DNA from: Paenibacillus vini
GTDB taxonomy: Bacteria > Bacillota > Bacilli > Paenibacillales > Paenibacillaceae
DNA: 64,000 nt
Direction of reading: 5' to 3'
Assembly: GCF_018403325.1 (NCBI RefSeq)
Contig: NZ_BOSL01000007.1
Location: 202,938 to 266,937, forward strand
Shown here in pieces: positions 41,844 through 51,390 of the stretch. Numbering within the stretch: position 1 is the first letter of the stretch; each line of letters begins with the position of its first letter. Both the position numbers and the translations under genes were made by a program. Below the pieces are notes generated by a model. That model ran no database searches. It had not been told where the DNA came from and saw nothing but the letters and a program-made list of their open reading frames with translations.

Positions 41844-42257
41844 TTGAAAAGGATGTTCTGGCTGCCGGTCAGCCTTGCAGTGCTGCTTCTAGTGCTGGGC
41901 GGTTGCGGTAAAAAAGAGAATGAAGCTCATCATGCCTCTGCCGACAATAATTTGGAACCGATCAAAGTGGAGCTTAAAGTCAATCCGACCGAGGTTCAAA
42001 TCGGAGCAAAGGTAACTTTTGAGGCAACTGTGACACATCAAGGAAACAATGTGGATGATGCCAATGAAGTGATGTTCGAATTTTGGAAGGACGGCGACAA
42101 GGACGAGGATCATAGCAAGGAGATCGTAACCGGATCCGGAAACGGGAAATATGTGTTCGAGACTTCTTTTGATGAAGCGGGCCAATATCACGTCATTTCC
42201 CATGTTACCGCTCGTGACCAGCATTCCATGCCTTCCGCCGACTTAACGGTGAAATAG
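41844..42257 (+). CDS. FixH/YtkA-like lipoprotein
   Basis: A 137-residue lipoprotein: signal sequence ending VLGGC, a short His/Asn linker, and a beta-sandwich domain (IKVELKVNPTEVQIGAKVTF, MFEFWKDGDKDEDHSKEIVT, YHVISHVTARDQHSMP) of the YtkA-like/FixH type. This group is found at the outer membrane face in Bacillales and is suspected to bind copper. TTG 41844 follows AGGAGGGAATAAC. Confidence 0.8.
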   Translation: MKRMFWLPVSLAVLLLVLGGCGKKENEAHHASADNNLEPIKVELKVNPTEVQIGAKVTFEATVTHQGNNVDDANEVMFEFWKDGDKDEDHSKEIVTGSGNGKYVFETSFDEAGQYHVISHVTARDQHSMPSADLTVK

Positions 42258-42287
42258 GAACAAGTTATTCCTTACAGTAAACTCAAT

Positions 42288-42325
42288 AAAGGCTGCCTTT
42301 ATTCCGATGGGAGGAGGCAGTCTTT
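42288..42325 (+). terminator. Terminator after the FixH-like gene
   Basis: AAAGGCTGCCT and AGGCAGTCTTT pair, followed by GTTTA. Confidence 0.75.
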
Positions 42326-42617
42326 GTTTATAAAGGAACTGACCTTTAGCTGATGTGTGAATTCACGAACTTTATTTAGCATAAAAGCGAGTTTGTTCGT
42401 GTTTTATATCCTGATTTTATTTATGGGATTAATAAGCTTTTTTATGAGCTGCACTCCGCTTCGTTCAATGAATCGCGTGCAGACGGCTTATATTATTTTG
42501 CGGTAAAAAACCCATCAGTTAAGGACTGGCGCGGAGTACAGAATACATATTGTGTCTTTCCTTAAACGCTGCATTCTGATAAACTAAAACTTAACGTTTT
42601 ACGGGAGGGTATTGATC
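42326..42617 (+). promoter_or_regulatory. metH upstream region
   Basis: 292 bases without a gene. CACGAAC and GTTCGTG (about 42364-42406) can pair. I checked for SAM-box, cobalamin and T-box landmarks and saw no convincing match, so control of metH is not explained here. CGGGAGGG at 42602 is the metH ribosome site. Confidence 0.4.
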
Positions 42618-45600
42618 ATGAGTAAACCTAGCTTGGAATCCTTAATGAAAGAACGAATATTGATCCTTGATGGAGCGATGGGTACCATGATCCAACAAGA
42701 GAATCTGACAGCGGAAGATTTCGGAGGCGATGAGCTGGACGGCTGTAACGAGATTCTTGTACTCACGCGTCCTGACATTATACAGTCCATCCACGAGAGA
42801 TATTTAGAGGCAGGGGCCGACCTGATTGAGACAAATACGTTTGGCGGGACCTCCGTAGTGCTTGCCGAATATGATTTGCAGGATCGGACGCGGGAAATCA
42901 ACCTCGCCGCTGCACGCCTTGCGGTTGAGGCTGCCGAGAAGTACAGTACACCCGATAAGCCGAGATATGTAGTCGGTGCACTGGGCCCGACGACCAAGAC
43001 TTTGTCCGTAACCGGCGGAGTAACGTTTGATGAATTGATTAACAGCTACGAGGAGCAGGCCGCCGTCCTGATCGAGGCTGGGGTGGATGTCCTGATGCTG
43101 GAGACGTCGCAGGATACGCTGAATGTTAAAGCCGGCAGTATCGGGATTACACGCGCTTATGCTTCAACCGGTAAAAAGCTTCCTCTTATGATCTCCGGAA
43201 CAATCGAGCCTATGGGAACGACGCTAGCGGGTCAAAATATTGAATCTTTCTATATTTCGCTGGAGCATTTAAAGCCGATCTCCGTCGGTTTGAACTGCGC
43301 AACCGGCCCTGAATTTATGCGGGACCATGTGCGTACGCTGTCCGAGATGGCGAAGGCAGGCGTAAGCTGTCATCCTAACGCTGGCTTGCCGGACGAGAAC
43401 GGGAACTATCACGAATCCCCGGACTCACTGGCCCAGAAGATGGCGGGCTTCGCGGAGCAAGGCTGGCTGAACATTGCGGGCGGCTGCTGCGGAACGACGC
43501 CGGCTCACATCAAGGCGCTTGCCGACAAGATGAGTCAGTTTAAACCCCGGGCTATCGCCGGGACTCATCCGCCTGCAATTTCCGGAATCGATCCGGTATA
43601 CGTCGAATCTGCAAACCGTCCATACATGGTAGGCGAAAGAACCAACGTGCTTGGCTCGCGCAAATTCAAACGGCTTATCGTGGAAGGCAAATATGAAGAG
43701 GCTTCGGAAATCGCACGTGCTCAAGTGAAGAACGGCGCCCAGGTTATCGACGTTTGCGTCCAGGACCCGGACCGGGATGAAGCCGAAGATATTAAGTTAT
43801 TCCTTGAACTGGTCGTTAAAAAGGTTAAAGTTCCTTTGATGATCGATACGACCGATCCGCAGGTACTGGATTTGGCGCTCAGCTATTGCCAAGGCAAATC
43901 GATAATTAACTCCATTAACCTTGAAGATGGAGAAGAAAAATTCGAGAAGGTAACCCCGCTTATTCATAAATACGGCGCGGCCGTTGTAGTCGGTACGATT
44001 GATGAAAGCGGTCAGGCGATTACGCGGGAGGACAAGCTGGAGGTCGCCAAGCGTTCGCATGACTTGCTGGTCAACAAGTATGGCCTGAATGCCGAGGATC
44101 TTATTTTTGATCCGCTTGTTTTTCCGGTCGGTACGGGGGATGAGCAGTACATCGGCTCTGCGAAGGAGACGATCGAGGGCATCCGTCTTATCAAGGAGGC
44201 TTTACCTGCCTGTCATACGGTTCTCGGTGTAAGTAACGTGTCCTTTGGCTTGCCTGAAGCGGGTCGGGAAGTGTTGAACTCCGTCTTTTTGTATGAGTGC
44301 ACCAAAGCGGGCCTGGATTATGCGATCGTCAATACGGAAAAAGTGGAACGCTATGCTTCCATTCCTGAAGAGGAACGCCGATTGGCGGAGGAACTGATAT
44401 ACAATACGAATGATGAAACACTTGCCGCATTTGTGGCTGCATTCCGCAATAAAAAGGTAGAGAAACAGGTCAAGGCCGTCAACTTAACCCTGGAAGAGCG
44501 TCTTGCTTCCTATGTAGTGGAAGGGACAAAGGAAGGACTCCTGCCGGATCTGGAAGAAGCCTTGAAGCGGTACAGCGCTCTTGAGGTCATTAACGGACCG
44601 TTGATGGCGGGGATGGAGGAAGTCGGACGACTCTTCAACAATAACGAGCTGATCGTTGCGGAGGTTCTGCAAAGTGCCGAAGTTATGAAGGCGTCAGTAG
44701 CTTACCTTGAACAATTTATGGAAAAGAATGAGACGTCCGTCAAAGGCAAAATTCTGCTTGCGACCGTAAAGGGAGATGTCCATGACATCGGAAAAAACCT
44801 GGTAGAGATCATTCTTTCCAATAACGGTTACCGGATCATAAATTTGGGTATAAAAGTACCACCGGATCGCATTATCGAAGCCTGCCGGGAAGAGCTGCCA
44901 GACGCGGTTGGCTTATCGGGTCTTTTGGTGAAATCCGCCCAGCAAATGGTAACGACGGCTCAAGATTTGCGAAATGCCGGCATTGAAGTGCCGATTATGG
45001 TAGGCGGCGCAGCTTTAACGAGAAAGTTCACCAGAACGCGGATCCGTCCGGAGTATAACGGTCTCGTTCTTTATGCGAAGGATGCCATGGATGGCCTGGA
45101 TTTGGCGAATAAGCTGATGGACCCTGAACACAGGGAGTTAATCCGTCAAAATATAGAAGCCGAGAAGACGGCGGATGCGAATGCCGCGCCGGCGGCACCG
45201 TTGCCGGAATTAAGCCGTGCGGTAAGATCGAACATCTCGACGGATGCGCCGGTGTTCATTCCGCCGGATTTGGATCGCCATGTGCTTCGCGATTATCCAA
45301 TTAACCATATCATTCCTTATATCAATATGCAGATGTTATTGGGACATCATCTTGGACTGCGGGGATCAGTGGATCAATTGCTGGCCCAAGGAGATGATAA
45401 GGCCGTACAGTTAAAAGAAACGGTCGACACGATCCTTCAAGAGGCCATTAACAAGGGCATTATTCGCGCCCAGGCCATGTACCGGTTTTTCCCGGCCCAG
45501 TCATCGGGCGATGACATCTTGATCTACGATCCTAACGATACTACAAAGATATTGAAAACTTTTACGTTCCCGAGACAGCGTGTGGAGCCGTTCCTATGTC

Positions 45601-46055
45601 TTGCTGATTTTCTGAAGTCGGTCGACAGCGGCGTCATGGACTACGTCGGATTCCTGGTAGTTACGGCGGGACAAGGTATACGGGAATTGTCCGATCAATG
45701 GAAAGAGAGCGGGGATTATCTGCGTTCCCATGCGCTGCAATCCGTGGCGCTAGAAACGGCTGAGGCGTTGGCCGAGCGGGTTCACCACATTATGCGCGAT
45801 ATTTGGGGCTTCCCGGATCCGCAGGAGATGACGATGAAGCAGCGTCATGGCGCAAGATACCAAGGGATTCGCGTATCCTACGGCTATCCGGCTTGTCCGG
45901 ATCTGGAATACCAGCAGCCGCTGTTTGAGCTGATGCAACCCGAAGATATCGGGATTCATTTGACGGAAGGATTCATGATGGAGCCGGAAGCTTCCGTATC
46001 GGCTATGGTGTTTGCTCATCCGCAGGCCCAATATTTTAACGTGGACAAAGCTTAA
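42618..46055 (+). CDS. metH: Cobalamin-dependent methionine synthase
   Basis: A 1145-residue MetH transferring methyl from methyltetrahydrofolate through cobalamin to homocysteine. Modules in order: homocysteine domain (about 10-310; GLNCATGPEF and AGGCCGTTPAHI carry the zinc Cys), folate domain (about 335-600; YMVGERTNVLGSRKFKRLI), helical cap and B12 domain (about 640-840; VKGDVHDIGKNLVEIILSNN with the cobalt-ligand His), and reactivation domain (about 880-1145; YGYPACPDLEYQQPL). Complete and slightly shorter than the enterobacterial enzyme. ATG 42618 follows CGGGAGGG. A terminator follows directly. Confidence 0.96.
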   Translation: MSKPSLESLMKERILILDGAMGTMIQQENLTAEDFGGDELDGCNEILVLTRPDIIQSIHERYLEAGADLIETNTFGGTSVVLAEYDLQDRTREINLAAARLAVEAAEKYSTPDKPRYVVGALGPTTKTLSVTGGVTFDELINSYEEQAAVLIEAGVDVLMLETSQDTLNVKAGSIGITRAYASTGKKLPLMISGTIEPMGTTLAGQNIESFYISLEHLKPISVGLNCATGPEFMRDHVRTLSEMAKAGVSCHPNAGLPDENGNYHESPDSLAQKMAGFAEQGWLNIAGGCCGTTPAHIKALADKMSQFKPRAIAGTHPPAISGIDPVYVESANRPYMVGERTNVLGSRKFKRLIVEGKYEEASEIARAQVKNGAQVIDVCVQDPDRDEAEDIKLFLELVVKKVKVPLMIDTTDPQVLDLALSYCQGKSIINSINLEDGEEKFEKVTPLIHKYGAAVVVGTIDESGQAITREDKLEVAKRSHDLLVNKYGLNAEDLIFDPLVFPVGTGDEQYIGSAKETIEGIRLIKEALPACHTVLGVSNVSFGLPEAGREVLNSVFLYECTKAGLDYAIVNTEKVERYASIPEEERRLAEELIYNTNDETLAAFVAAFRNKKVEKQVKAVNLTLEERLASYVVEGTKEGLLPDLEEALKRYSALEVINGPLMAGMEEVGRLFNNNELIVAEVLQSAEVMKASVAYLEQFMEKNETSVKGKILLATVKGDVHDIGKNLVEIILSNNGYRIINLGIKVPPDRIIEACREELPDAVGLSGLLVKSAQQMVTTAQDLRNAGIEVPIMVGGAALTRKFTRTRIRPEYNGLVLYAKDAMDGLDLANKLMDPEHRELIRQNIEAEKTADANAAPAAPLPELSRAVRSNISTDAPVFIPPDLDRHVLRDYPINHIIPYINMQMLLGHHLGLRGSVDQLLAQGDDKAVQLKETVDTILQEAINKGIIRAQAMYRFFPAQSSGDDILIYDPNDTTKILKTFTFPRQRVEPFLCLADFLKSVDSGVMDYVGFLVVTAGQGIRELSDQWKESGDYLRSHALQSVALETAEALAERVHHIMRDIWGFPDPQEMTMKQRHGARYQGIRVSYGYPACPDLEYQQPLFELMQPEDIGIHLTEGFMMEPEASVSAMVFAHPQAQYFNVDKA

Positions 46056-46067
46056 AGATATTGGCCA

Positions 46068-46098
46068 GGAAACCCTCCGAATCTTCGGAGGGTTTTGG
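46068..46098 (+). terminator. metH terminator
   Basis: AACCCTCCGA and TTCGGAGGGTT form a near-perfect stem followed by TTGG; 13 bases after the stop codon. Confidence 0.85.
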
Positions 46099-46162
46099 CA
46101 ATAATATTGGTACAAATGATATGTGTTTCATAATAAATGAAAAGCAGATGGGAGGCATCGTG

Positions 46163-47095
46163 ATGGAATTGTATTTTATGGGAACCAACGCCGGGGTACC
46201 TTCCCTGGAGAGGAATGTAACGTCACTCGCGCTCCGTTTGCTGGATGAACGTCGTTCCTTTTGGCTGTTTGATTGCGGGGAAGGAACCCAGCATCAAATT
46301 CTCCGCTCCCCGCTCAAATTGAGCAAGCTGGAGAGTATTTTTATTACCCATTTACATGGCGACCACCTCTTTGGCCTCCCCGGTCTGCTCTCGAGCCGGG
46401 CTTATCAGGGAGGGGATACCCCATTGTCCCTTTACGGCCCGCCGGGGCTTAAGAAGTTTGTAAATACCGCCATGGATCTCAGCGAATCACGGATCAGCTA
46501 TAAAATAGACATTGTTGAGCACGAAGGCGGCTGTTTGTTTGAAGATGCTACGTTCCGGGTGGAATCGGCGAAGCTGGATCATCGGATCTCGAGTTACGGG
46601 TACCGGGTTATCGAGAAGGATCTTCCGGGCAAGCTGGATATTGAATTGCTTAAAAGCCATGGCATTACCCCGGGACCCCTATACGGTAAGTTGAAAAGAG
46701 GAGAGAGTATTGTTGCTCCCGATGGAACGACCCTAACTCCTTCCGAAGTGCTTGGCGGCCCTAAGAAAGGGCGAGTCGTGACAATCCTTGGGGATACCCG
46801 GCCCTGCCCGTCCGTGATCCCATTGGCGAAGGATGCGGATGCTCTTGTGCATGAGGCGACTTTTTTGCATGAGCTGGCGGATACCGCTCACACGTATCAT
46901 CATAGTACGGCAAGGCAGGCTGCGGAGGCTGCTAAAGAGGCTGGTGCAAAAAGTCTTTATCTTACGCATTTCAGCTCTCGTTATAAATATGAGGATCAGC
47001 TGCAAGGACTGCTGCATGAAGCGGAGACGATATTTCCGAATACGAAGCTGGCGCGGGAACATGGAGTGTATCCTGTGCTGCGAAGCGGGGAATAA
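46163..47095 (+). CDS. rnz: Ribonuclease Z
   Basis: A 310-residue metallo-beta-lactamase-fold endonuclease that trims tRNA 3' trailers. FMGTNAGVPSLERNVTSLAL at the N-terminus, FITHLHGDHLFGLPGLL (zinc-binding HxHxDH), LGDTRPCPSVIPLAKDADAL, VHEATFLHELADTAHTYHHS and YLTHFSSRY are all typical of short-form RNase Z. ATG 46163 follows GGGAGGCATC. Confidence 0.95.
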   Translation: MELYFMGTNAGVPSLERNVTSLALRLLDERRSFWLFDCGEGTQHQILRSPLKLSKLESIFITHLHGDHLFGLPGLLSSRAYQGGDTPLSLYGPPGLKKFVNTAMDLSESRISYKIDIVEHEGGCLFEDATFRVESAKLDHRISSYGYRVIEKDLPGKLDIELLKSHGITPGPLYGKLKRGESIVAPDGTTLTPSEVLGGPKKGRVVTILGDTRPCPSVIPLAKDADALVHEATFLHELADTAHTYHHSTARQAAEAAKEAGAKSLYLTHFSSRYKYEDQLQGLLHEAETIFPNTKLAREHGVYPVLRSGE

Positions 47096-47261
47096 AGAGG
47101 CTGATCCGCAGAATCTGAATGATTATTTTCCGGGAAAGCGCAGGAAATGACAGGCAGTATCAATCTTTTCCATATGGGCCGGTCCCAAATTTGGCCTGCT
47201 TCGATCTCTTTCGACGAATGATAGTCATGATTTCTATATTTTGACACAATAATGGCGAATT

Positions 47262-47290
47262 AAGGGCGGGAAATTTGCTTGCCCTTTATT
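47262..47290 (+). terminator. Terminator before the HAD-IIA gene
   Basis: AAGGGC and GCCCTT pair around a 13-base interior, followed by TATTAATAT. The surrounding gap 47096-47325 shows no gene. Confidence 0.55.
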
Positions 47291-47325
47291 AATATATGTA
47301 CAATGAGAAGCAAGAGGGTGGAAAC

Positions 47326-48135
47326 ATGAATACAACCAACCTATCCTGGAAGGCCTATTTAATCGACCTGGATGGAACTTTATACCACGGCAGCCGTATG
47401 ATACCTGAGGCTGATCGTTTAATCACCGAACTGCAGGATAACGGCATTCCCTTTTTGTTTGTGACGAACAACTCGTCACGAACTCCCGAAGATGTCGCTG
47501 AACATCTTAAAGCGATGGGGATCCCGGCCAAAGAGGAGCAGGTATGCACCTCAGCCGTCGCCGCAGCGGAATATATCGCCGGACAAATGCCGGGCTGCAA
47601 GGTGGCGCCGATCGGGGAAACCGGGTTGATTTCAGCGTTAAAGAATGCTGGATTGACACTGGATAAGGAGCATCCCGATTTTGTCGTTCAGGGGATTGAC
47701 CGGAATTTTACATATGAAACCTTGACGAAAGCTGCTCGCTGGATCCTGGGCGGTGCCCGCTATGTATTAACTAACCCGGATCTTCTGCTGCCGTCCCAGG
47801 ACGGTCTCATGCCGGGTGCGGGTACGATTTCGGCGGCCATCCGTGCTGCATCCGGCGTAGAGCCGATCGTGATCGGCAAGCCGTCGGATATTTTGATGAA
47901 GCACGCCATCGCACGTTTGGGGCTTCGGAATGAAGAGGTTGCCGTTATCGGAGACAATATGCTGACCGATATCTCGGCGGGCGTAAATGCCGGCTGCGGC
48001 ACGATCTTGACACTGACCGGGGTAACAACAGCAGAGAACTTGCCTAGTTTTGTAGCTTCCTCAGGTGTTAATCCGGATTTAATCTGCAGCAACCTGGATG
48101 AAGTCCGCAAGCTGATTTGTAATAACTCACACTAA
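47326..48135 (+). CDS. HAD-IIA sugar/phosphoglycolate-type phosphatase
   Basis: A 269-residue NagD/AraL/YutF-like phosphatase: AYLIDLDGTLYHGSRMIPEA (motif I), FLFVTNNSSRTPEDVAEHL (motif II, NNSSR), IGKPSDILMKHAIARLGL (motif III Lys) and VAVIGDNMLTDISAGVNAG (motif IV), with a type-C2 cap between II and III. AGAGGGTGG precedes ATG 47326; an upstream ATG at 47296 lacks a site. Confidence 0.92.
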   Translation: MNTTNLSWKAYLIDLDGTLYHGSRMIPEADRLITELQDNGIPFLFVTNNSSRTPEDVAEHLKAMGIPAKEEQVCTSAVAAAEYIAGQMPGCKVAPIGETGLISALKNAGLTLDKEHPDFVVQGIDRNFTYETLTKAARWILGGARYVLTNPDLLLPSQDGLMPGAGTISAAIRAASGVEPIVIGKPSDILMKHAIARLGLRNEEVAVIGDNMLTDISAGVNAGCGTILTLTGVTTAENLPSFVASSGVNPDLICSNLDEVRKLICNNSH

Positions 48136-48177
48136 TACACGCTAATTTACATTGTAAAACGAAAGGGAAGATGAACC

Positions 48178-48996
48178 ATGCCGGAATTGCCGGAAATGGA
48201 AAACTATCGAATCCAGCTTTCAAAGCATATTTTGGATCTGCCTATTACTGAGGTGGTCGTAAACCGGGAAAAGTCGCTGAATTTGGACCAGGAAGTATTC
48301 GTAAATGAACTGACCGGAAGACAAGTGATCTTTGTCGAGCGGCGTGCGAAGCATTTGCTGTTCCATTTGGACAATGGCCGGCGCCTGATTCTGCACCTGA
48401 TGCTGGGGGGGCTGCTTTATTTGGGATCAAAGGAAGACCGTCCCTCCAGAAGTACGCAAATTGAAATTGTCTTCGGCGACAATCTGGTGCTTTATTTCAT
48501 AGGCCTGAGACTTGGATATTTGCATTTGCTTAGTGCGAAAGAGGCGGAGGATTCTTTAGCGCACTTGGGCCCTGAACCGCTTGGCCGCAAGATGAACGAA
48601 GAGATCTTCGTGAAGCTAATGAGAAAGCGTCGGGGGAGCATCAAGACGGTTCTGGTGAATCAGGACGTTATTGCCGGAATCGGCAATTGCTATGCAGACG
48701 AAATTGCTTTCGCCGCAGGGCTAAGACCCACTGCTAAGCTGCAAAACATGAGCGAGGAAGAGCTTTTGGGGCTATATCGGGCGATGAGAGAAGTACTCGT
48801 AGAAATGACCGAAGGCGGCGGCTATATGGAAATGCCGTTGACCAGTGAAGATACGCTGACCGGTGGAGCAAATGATCTTTGCCGCGTTTATGACCGGGAA
48901 GGAGAAGCTTGTCCGCGCTGCGGCGATCAAATCGTCAAGACAGAAATGAACGGACGAAAAGTGTTCTATAGTCCGGGATGCCAGCATGACCGTTAA
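48178..48996 (+). CDS. Fpg/Nei-family DNA glycosylase with altered zinc finger
   Basis: A 272-residue formamidopyrimidine-glycosylase-type enzyme: PELPEMENYRIQL with the catalytic Pro2 and Glu3, ERRAKHLLFHL with the conserved Lys, LHLMLGGLLYLG, VLVNQDVIAGIGNCYADEIA and the C-terminal finger. The finger reads CRVYDREGEACPRCGDQI ... VFYSPGCQ: the third of the usual four Cys is Ser. It excises oxidised bases with AP-lyase action. The start follows AAGGGAAG. The nfo gene overlaps its end by 11 bases, a base-excision-repair operon. Confidence 0.9.
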   Translation: MPELPEMENYRIQLSKHILDLPITEVVVNREKSLNLDQEVFVNELTGRQVIFVERRAKHLLFHLDNGRRLILHLMLGGLLYLGSKEDRPSRSTQIEIVFGDNLVLYFIGLRLGYLHLLSAKEAEDSLAHLGPEPLGRKMNEEIFVKLMRKRRGSIKTVLVNQDVIAGIGNCYADEIAFAAGLRPTAKLQNMSEEELLGLYRAMREVLVEMTEGGGYMEMPLTSEDTLTGGANDLCRVYDREGEACPRCGDQIVKTEMNGRKVFYSPGCQHDR

Positions 48997-49840
48997 ATTA
49001 AGTGTCGGAGGACATCTAAGCATTCGTGGAGGATATGCCAAGGCGGCCGAGGCGGCTTACCATCTCGGTGCCGGAGCTTTTCAATACTTTCCCAAGAATC
49101 CGCGCAGTCTGACGGTAAAATGCTTTGATAAAAGGGATGCCGAGCGCTGCCGGGAACTGAGCCGCAAGTATGACCTGCTATCCGTGGCCCATACTCCATA
49201 TCCGAGCAATCTGGCGGCAACTCCAGGGGGCGCGGGCGGACAATTTGAACGAACGGTAGCATCGTTGCGCAATGATCTGGAGATTGCCGAGGCGTGCGGT
49301 TCGGTGGGAATTGTTGTTCATTTTGGCACATATAAGGAAAGAAACCCCTTACAAGGGTACCAAAATATTATACAATGTATAAATGAAGTGCTAAACGGTT
49401 GGCAGGGCAATGCTAAACTGCTGATTGAGAATCAGGCCGGCGATCATGGGGATATGGGGATGACCTTGGAAGAGCTTGTGCAAATCCGCAAGCTATGCAC
49501 TTCGCCGGAGCTGATCGGTTTTTGCCTGGATACGTGCCATGCTTTTGCGGCCGGGATGTGGACGGGAGAAGGGGATAAGGAGTTTGCTTCCAAGGCCGAA
49601 GAATTGGGATATTGGGACGGCCTCGCTGTCGTTCATCTAAACGATTCGAAATATCCTGCCCTTTCCCGCAAAGATCGCCATGCCAGGGTAGGTCAAGGCT
49701 ACATCGGAGAACAAGGTTTTTTGAAATTGTTTGAAATGAAGGCCATTCGGCGGCTACCGCTGATTCTGGAGAGCGAAACTGGTGAAGACGGAACCTATAG
49801 AGAAGATATAGAACGGGTAAGGCGATGGGTGGAAGCCTAG
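48986..49840 (+). CDS. nfo: Endonuclease IV family AP endonuclease
   Basis: A 284-residue TIM-barrel protein of the Nfo family: KLSVGGHLSIRGGYAKAAEA, GAGAFQYFPKNPRSL, VAHTPYPSNLAA, IGFCLDTCHAFAAGMW and VVHLNDSKYPALSRKDRHAR with the zinc-ligand His/Asp/Glu positions, ending LPLILESETGEDGTY. It cleaves DNA at abasic sites. It starts inside the end of the glycosylase gene, so glycosylase and AP endonuclease are translationally coupled. Confidence 0.92.
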   Translation: MTVKLSVGGHLSIRGGYAKAAEAAYHLGAGAFQYFPKNPRSLTVKCFDKRDAERCRELSRKYDLLSVAHTPYPSNLAATPGGAGGQFERTVASLRNDLEIAEACGSVGIVVHFGTYKERNPLQGYQNIIQCINEVLNGWQGNAKLLIENQAGDHGDMGMTLEELVQIRKLCTSPELIGFCLDTCHAFAAGMWTGEGDKEFASKAEELGYWDGLAVVHLNDSKYPALSRKDRHARVGQGYIGEQGFLKLFEMKAIRRLPLILESETGEDGTYREDIERVRRWVEA

Positions 49841-49872
49841 TGCTGGAATTACCGCGGAAAGGAAGAACGACT

Positions 49873-50217
49873 GTGATTCATGTATATATGGACGACTTTC
49901 GACGATGTCCGGAGGGCTTTACATTGGCCAGGTCCGTGGATGAGTGTCTGGAACTGCTGAGATTAATGGAAGTCGACATTCTGTCGCTCGATTACGATAT
50001 GGGACCAGGGGAGAAGACCGGCTCCGATGTGGCGGCAGCCATGGCTCGGGAAGGCCTGTATGCCCGTGAGATTTACCTGCATACCTCTAGCATGTACGGT
50101 AAAAAGAGCATGTACGAAATCCTTTACCAGAACAAGCCGGAACATGTCATCCTGCATAACGGACCCATTCCGTTTGATTTGCTGGATGAGATTGAACGTA
50201 AAGCGGGAGGTTGCTAG
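49873..50217 (+). CDS. Cyclic-phosphate-processing-type receiver domain protein
   Basis: A 114-residue receiver-like protein: IHVYMDDFRRCPEGFTLARS and VDILSLDYDMGPGEKTGSDV carry the acidic cluster, with HTSSMYGKKSMYEILYQNKP after. This arrangement fits the 'cyclic-phosphate processing receiver' group, predicted to act on cyclic phosphates of RNA or nucleotides rather than as phosphorelay partners. GTG 49873 has GGAAAGGAAG upstream; an ATG at 49825 would overlap nfo and is less likely. Confidence 0.75.
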   Translation: MIHVYMDDFRRCPEGFTLARSVDECLELLRLMEVDILSLDYDMGPGEKTGSDVAAAMAREGLYAREIYLHTSSMYGKKSMYEILYQNKPEHVILHNGPIPFDLLDEIERKAGGC

Positions 50218-50218
50218 T

Positions 50219-51304
50219 TTGAACAACGAGAACGAACAGGAAGTCCCGGAACAAAACGGGACGACTACTAAATACTTATGCACGGCCAATCACGGATTTG
50301 CCCCTTACGCCCAGGAAGAACTTAGAAGAAGGTTCGGAGCCGTTAAAAGTACGGTGCTTGTGCCTGGAGAAGTATTCGTCGCCACGCTTAAAGCCACAGC
50401 TTCAGAGGTGACTTCGCAGTTAAGTCATCCGGAGCCGATGTTCCTCCGCCATTTATTTCTTGTAGGATGGGAATGGAACACGGAAGGAAGTCTTGATTTG
50501 GGAGAACAACAAAACGATGGCTGGTTGAGTGAACTGCAGCAATATTTGTTGGGCGAATCCCGGCTGTCGGGGGCCAAGGTGGCTATCCAAACCAGAAAAG
50601 CCCCTCAATCGCTTTGGGCAGGCAGTGCCGCCGAACTGAAGGACGCAGTGCAAGCCGGCCTCGGCGAGCTTGATGCGGATTATGTGGTTAAGGATGCCGA
50701 TTACATCGTCTCCGTATTCGCCGCTAAGGACAGCATTTTCGCGGGAATTGCCCGGCCGGAAGAAAATTTGTCCGATTGGAACGGTGGAGCCGTACGTTTT
50801 CAACGCGAGGAAGGTCAGATCTCCCGTGCCAAATTTAAGCTTCTGGAAGCTGAGGCTGTATTCGGTATCGATTTCGCGGCGTTCCGTGAAGCGCTGGATA
50901 TTGGAGCTGCGCCAGGCGGATGGACCTCATTTTTGCTGGAACGAGGTCTCAAAGTGACTGCGGTGGATCCTGCAAAACTGCATCCCGACGTAATGGCTTC
51001 ACCAAGGTTGACCCATGTTCGTAAAAATGCGAACGCCGTGAAATTTCGTGATCATCAATTCGATCTGCTCGTCTGCGATATGAGCTGGAGCCCGAAGATG
51101 ACGGCCAAAATGGTGACCGAGCTGCTCTACGCACTCGTACCGGGCGGAACTGCAGTCGTTACTGTGAAGCTGCTCAGCAAAAAGCCGATGGCTCTTATCA
51201 ATGAAGTGATCGGAACGTTCCAAGAGGCTCAGCTTCAAGTACAACGGGCTAAACAAATGTTTCACAACCGTGACGAAATCACATTATACATGATTAAATA
51301 TTAA
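50219..51304 (+). CDS. FtsJ/RlmM-like SAM-dependent RNA methyltransferase
   Basis: A 361-residue protein. An N-terminal THUMP-like region (residues about 18-180) precedes an FtsJ-type Rossmann domain: ALDIGAAPGGWTSFLLERGL (SAM loop), KVTAVDPAKLHPDVM, FDLLVCDMSWSPKMTAKMV (catalytic Asp) and VVTVKLLSKKP with catalytic Lys. The layout is like RlmM, which 2'-O-methylates 23S rRNA. TTG 50219 follows GCGGGAGG, which overlaps the previous stop region. Confidence 0.88.
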   Translation: MNNENEQEVPEQNGTTTKYLCTANHGFAPYAQEELRRRFGAVKSTVLVPGEVFVATLKATASEVTSQLSHPEPMFLRHLFLVGWEWNTEGSLDLGEQQNDGWLSELQQYLLGESRLSGAKVAIQTRKAPQSLWAGSAAELKDAVQAGLGELDADYVVKDADYIVSVFAAKDSIFAGIARPEENLSDWNGGAVRFQREEGQISRAKFKLLEAEAVFGIDFAAFREALDIGAAPGGWTSFLLERGLKVTAVDPAKLHPDVMASPRLTHVRKNANAVKFRDHQFDLLVCDMSWSPKMTAKMVTELLYALVPGGTAVVTVKLLSKKPMALINEVIGTFQEAQLQVQRAKQMFHNRDEITLYMIKY

Positions 51305-51334
51305 TTACATGAATTATATTTTTTTGAAAATCGC

Positions 51335-51364
51335 TTTACAAACCCTGTGAGTTTGTTCTATACT
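51335..51364 (+). promoter_or_regulatory. Promoter of the kinase-pilus operon
   Basis: TTTACA (51335-51340), an 18-base spacer and TATACT (51359-51364) form a sigma-A promoter. It predicts a start near 51371, giving a structured leader of about 115 bases. Confidence 0.65.
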
Positions 51365-51390
51365 GATTCCAAAATTATGCAATTCGACTT

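Noticed and set aside
42326-42617. SAM or cobalamin riboswitch before metH
   Set aside because: None of the conserved landmarks of SAM-I, cobalamin or T-box leaders could be found in the 292 bases.
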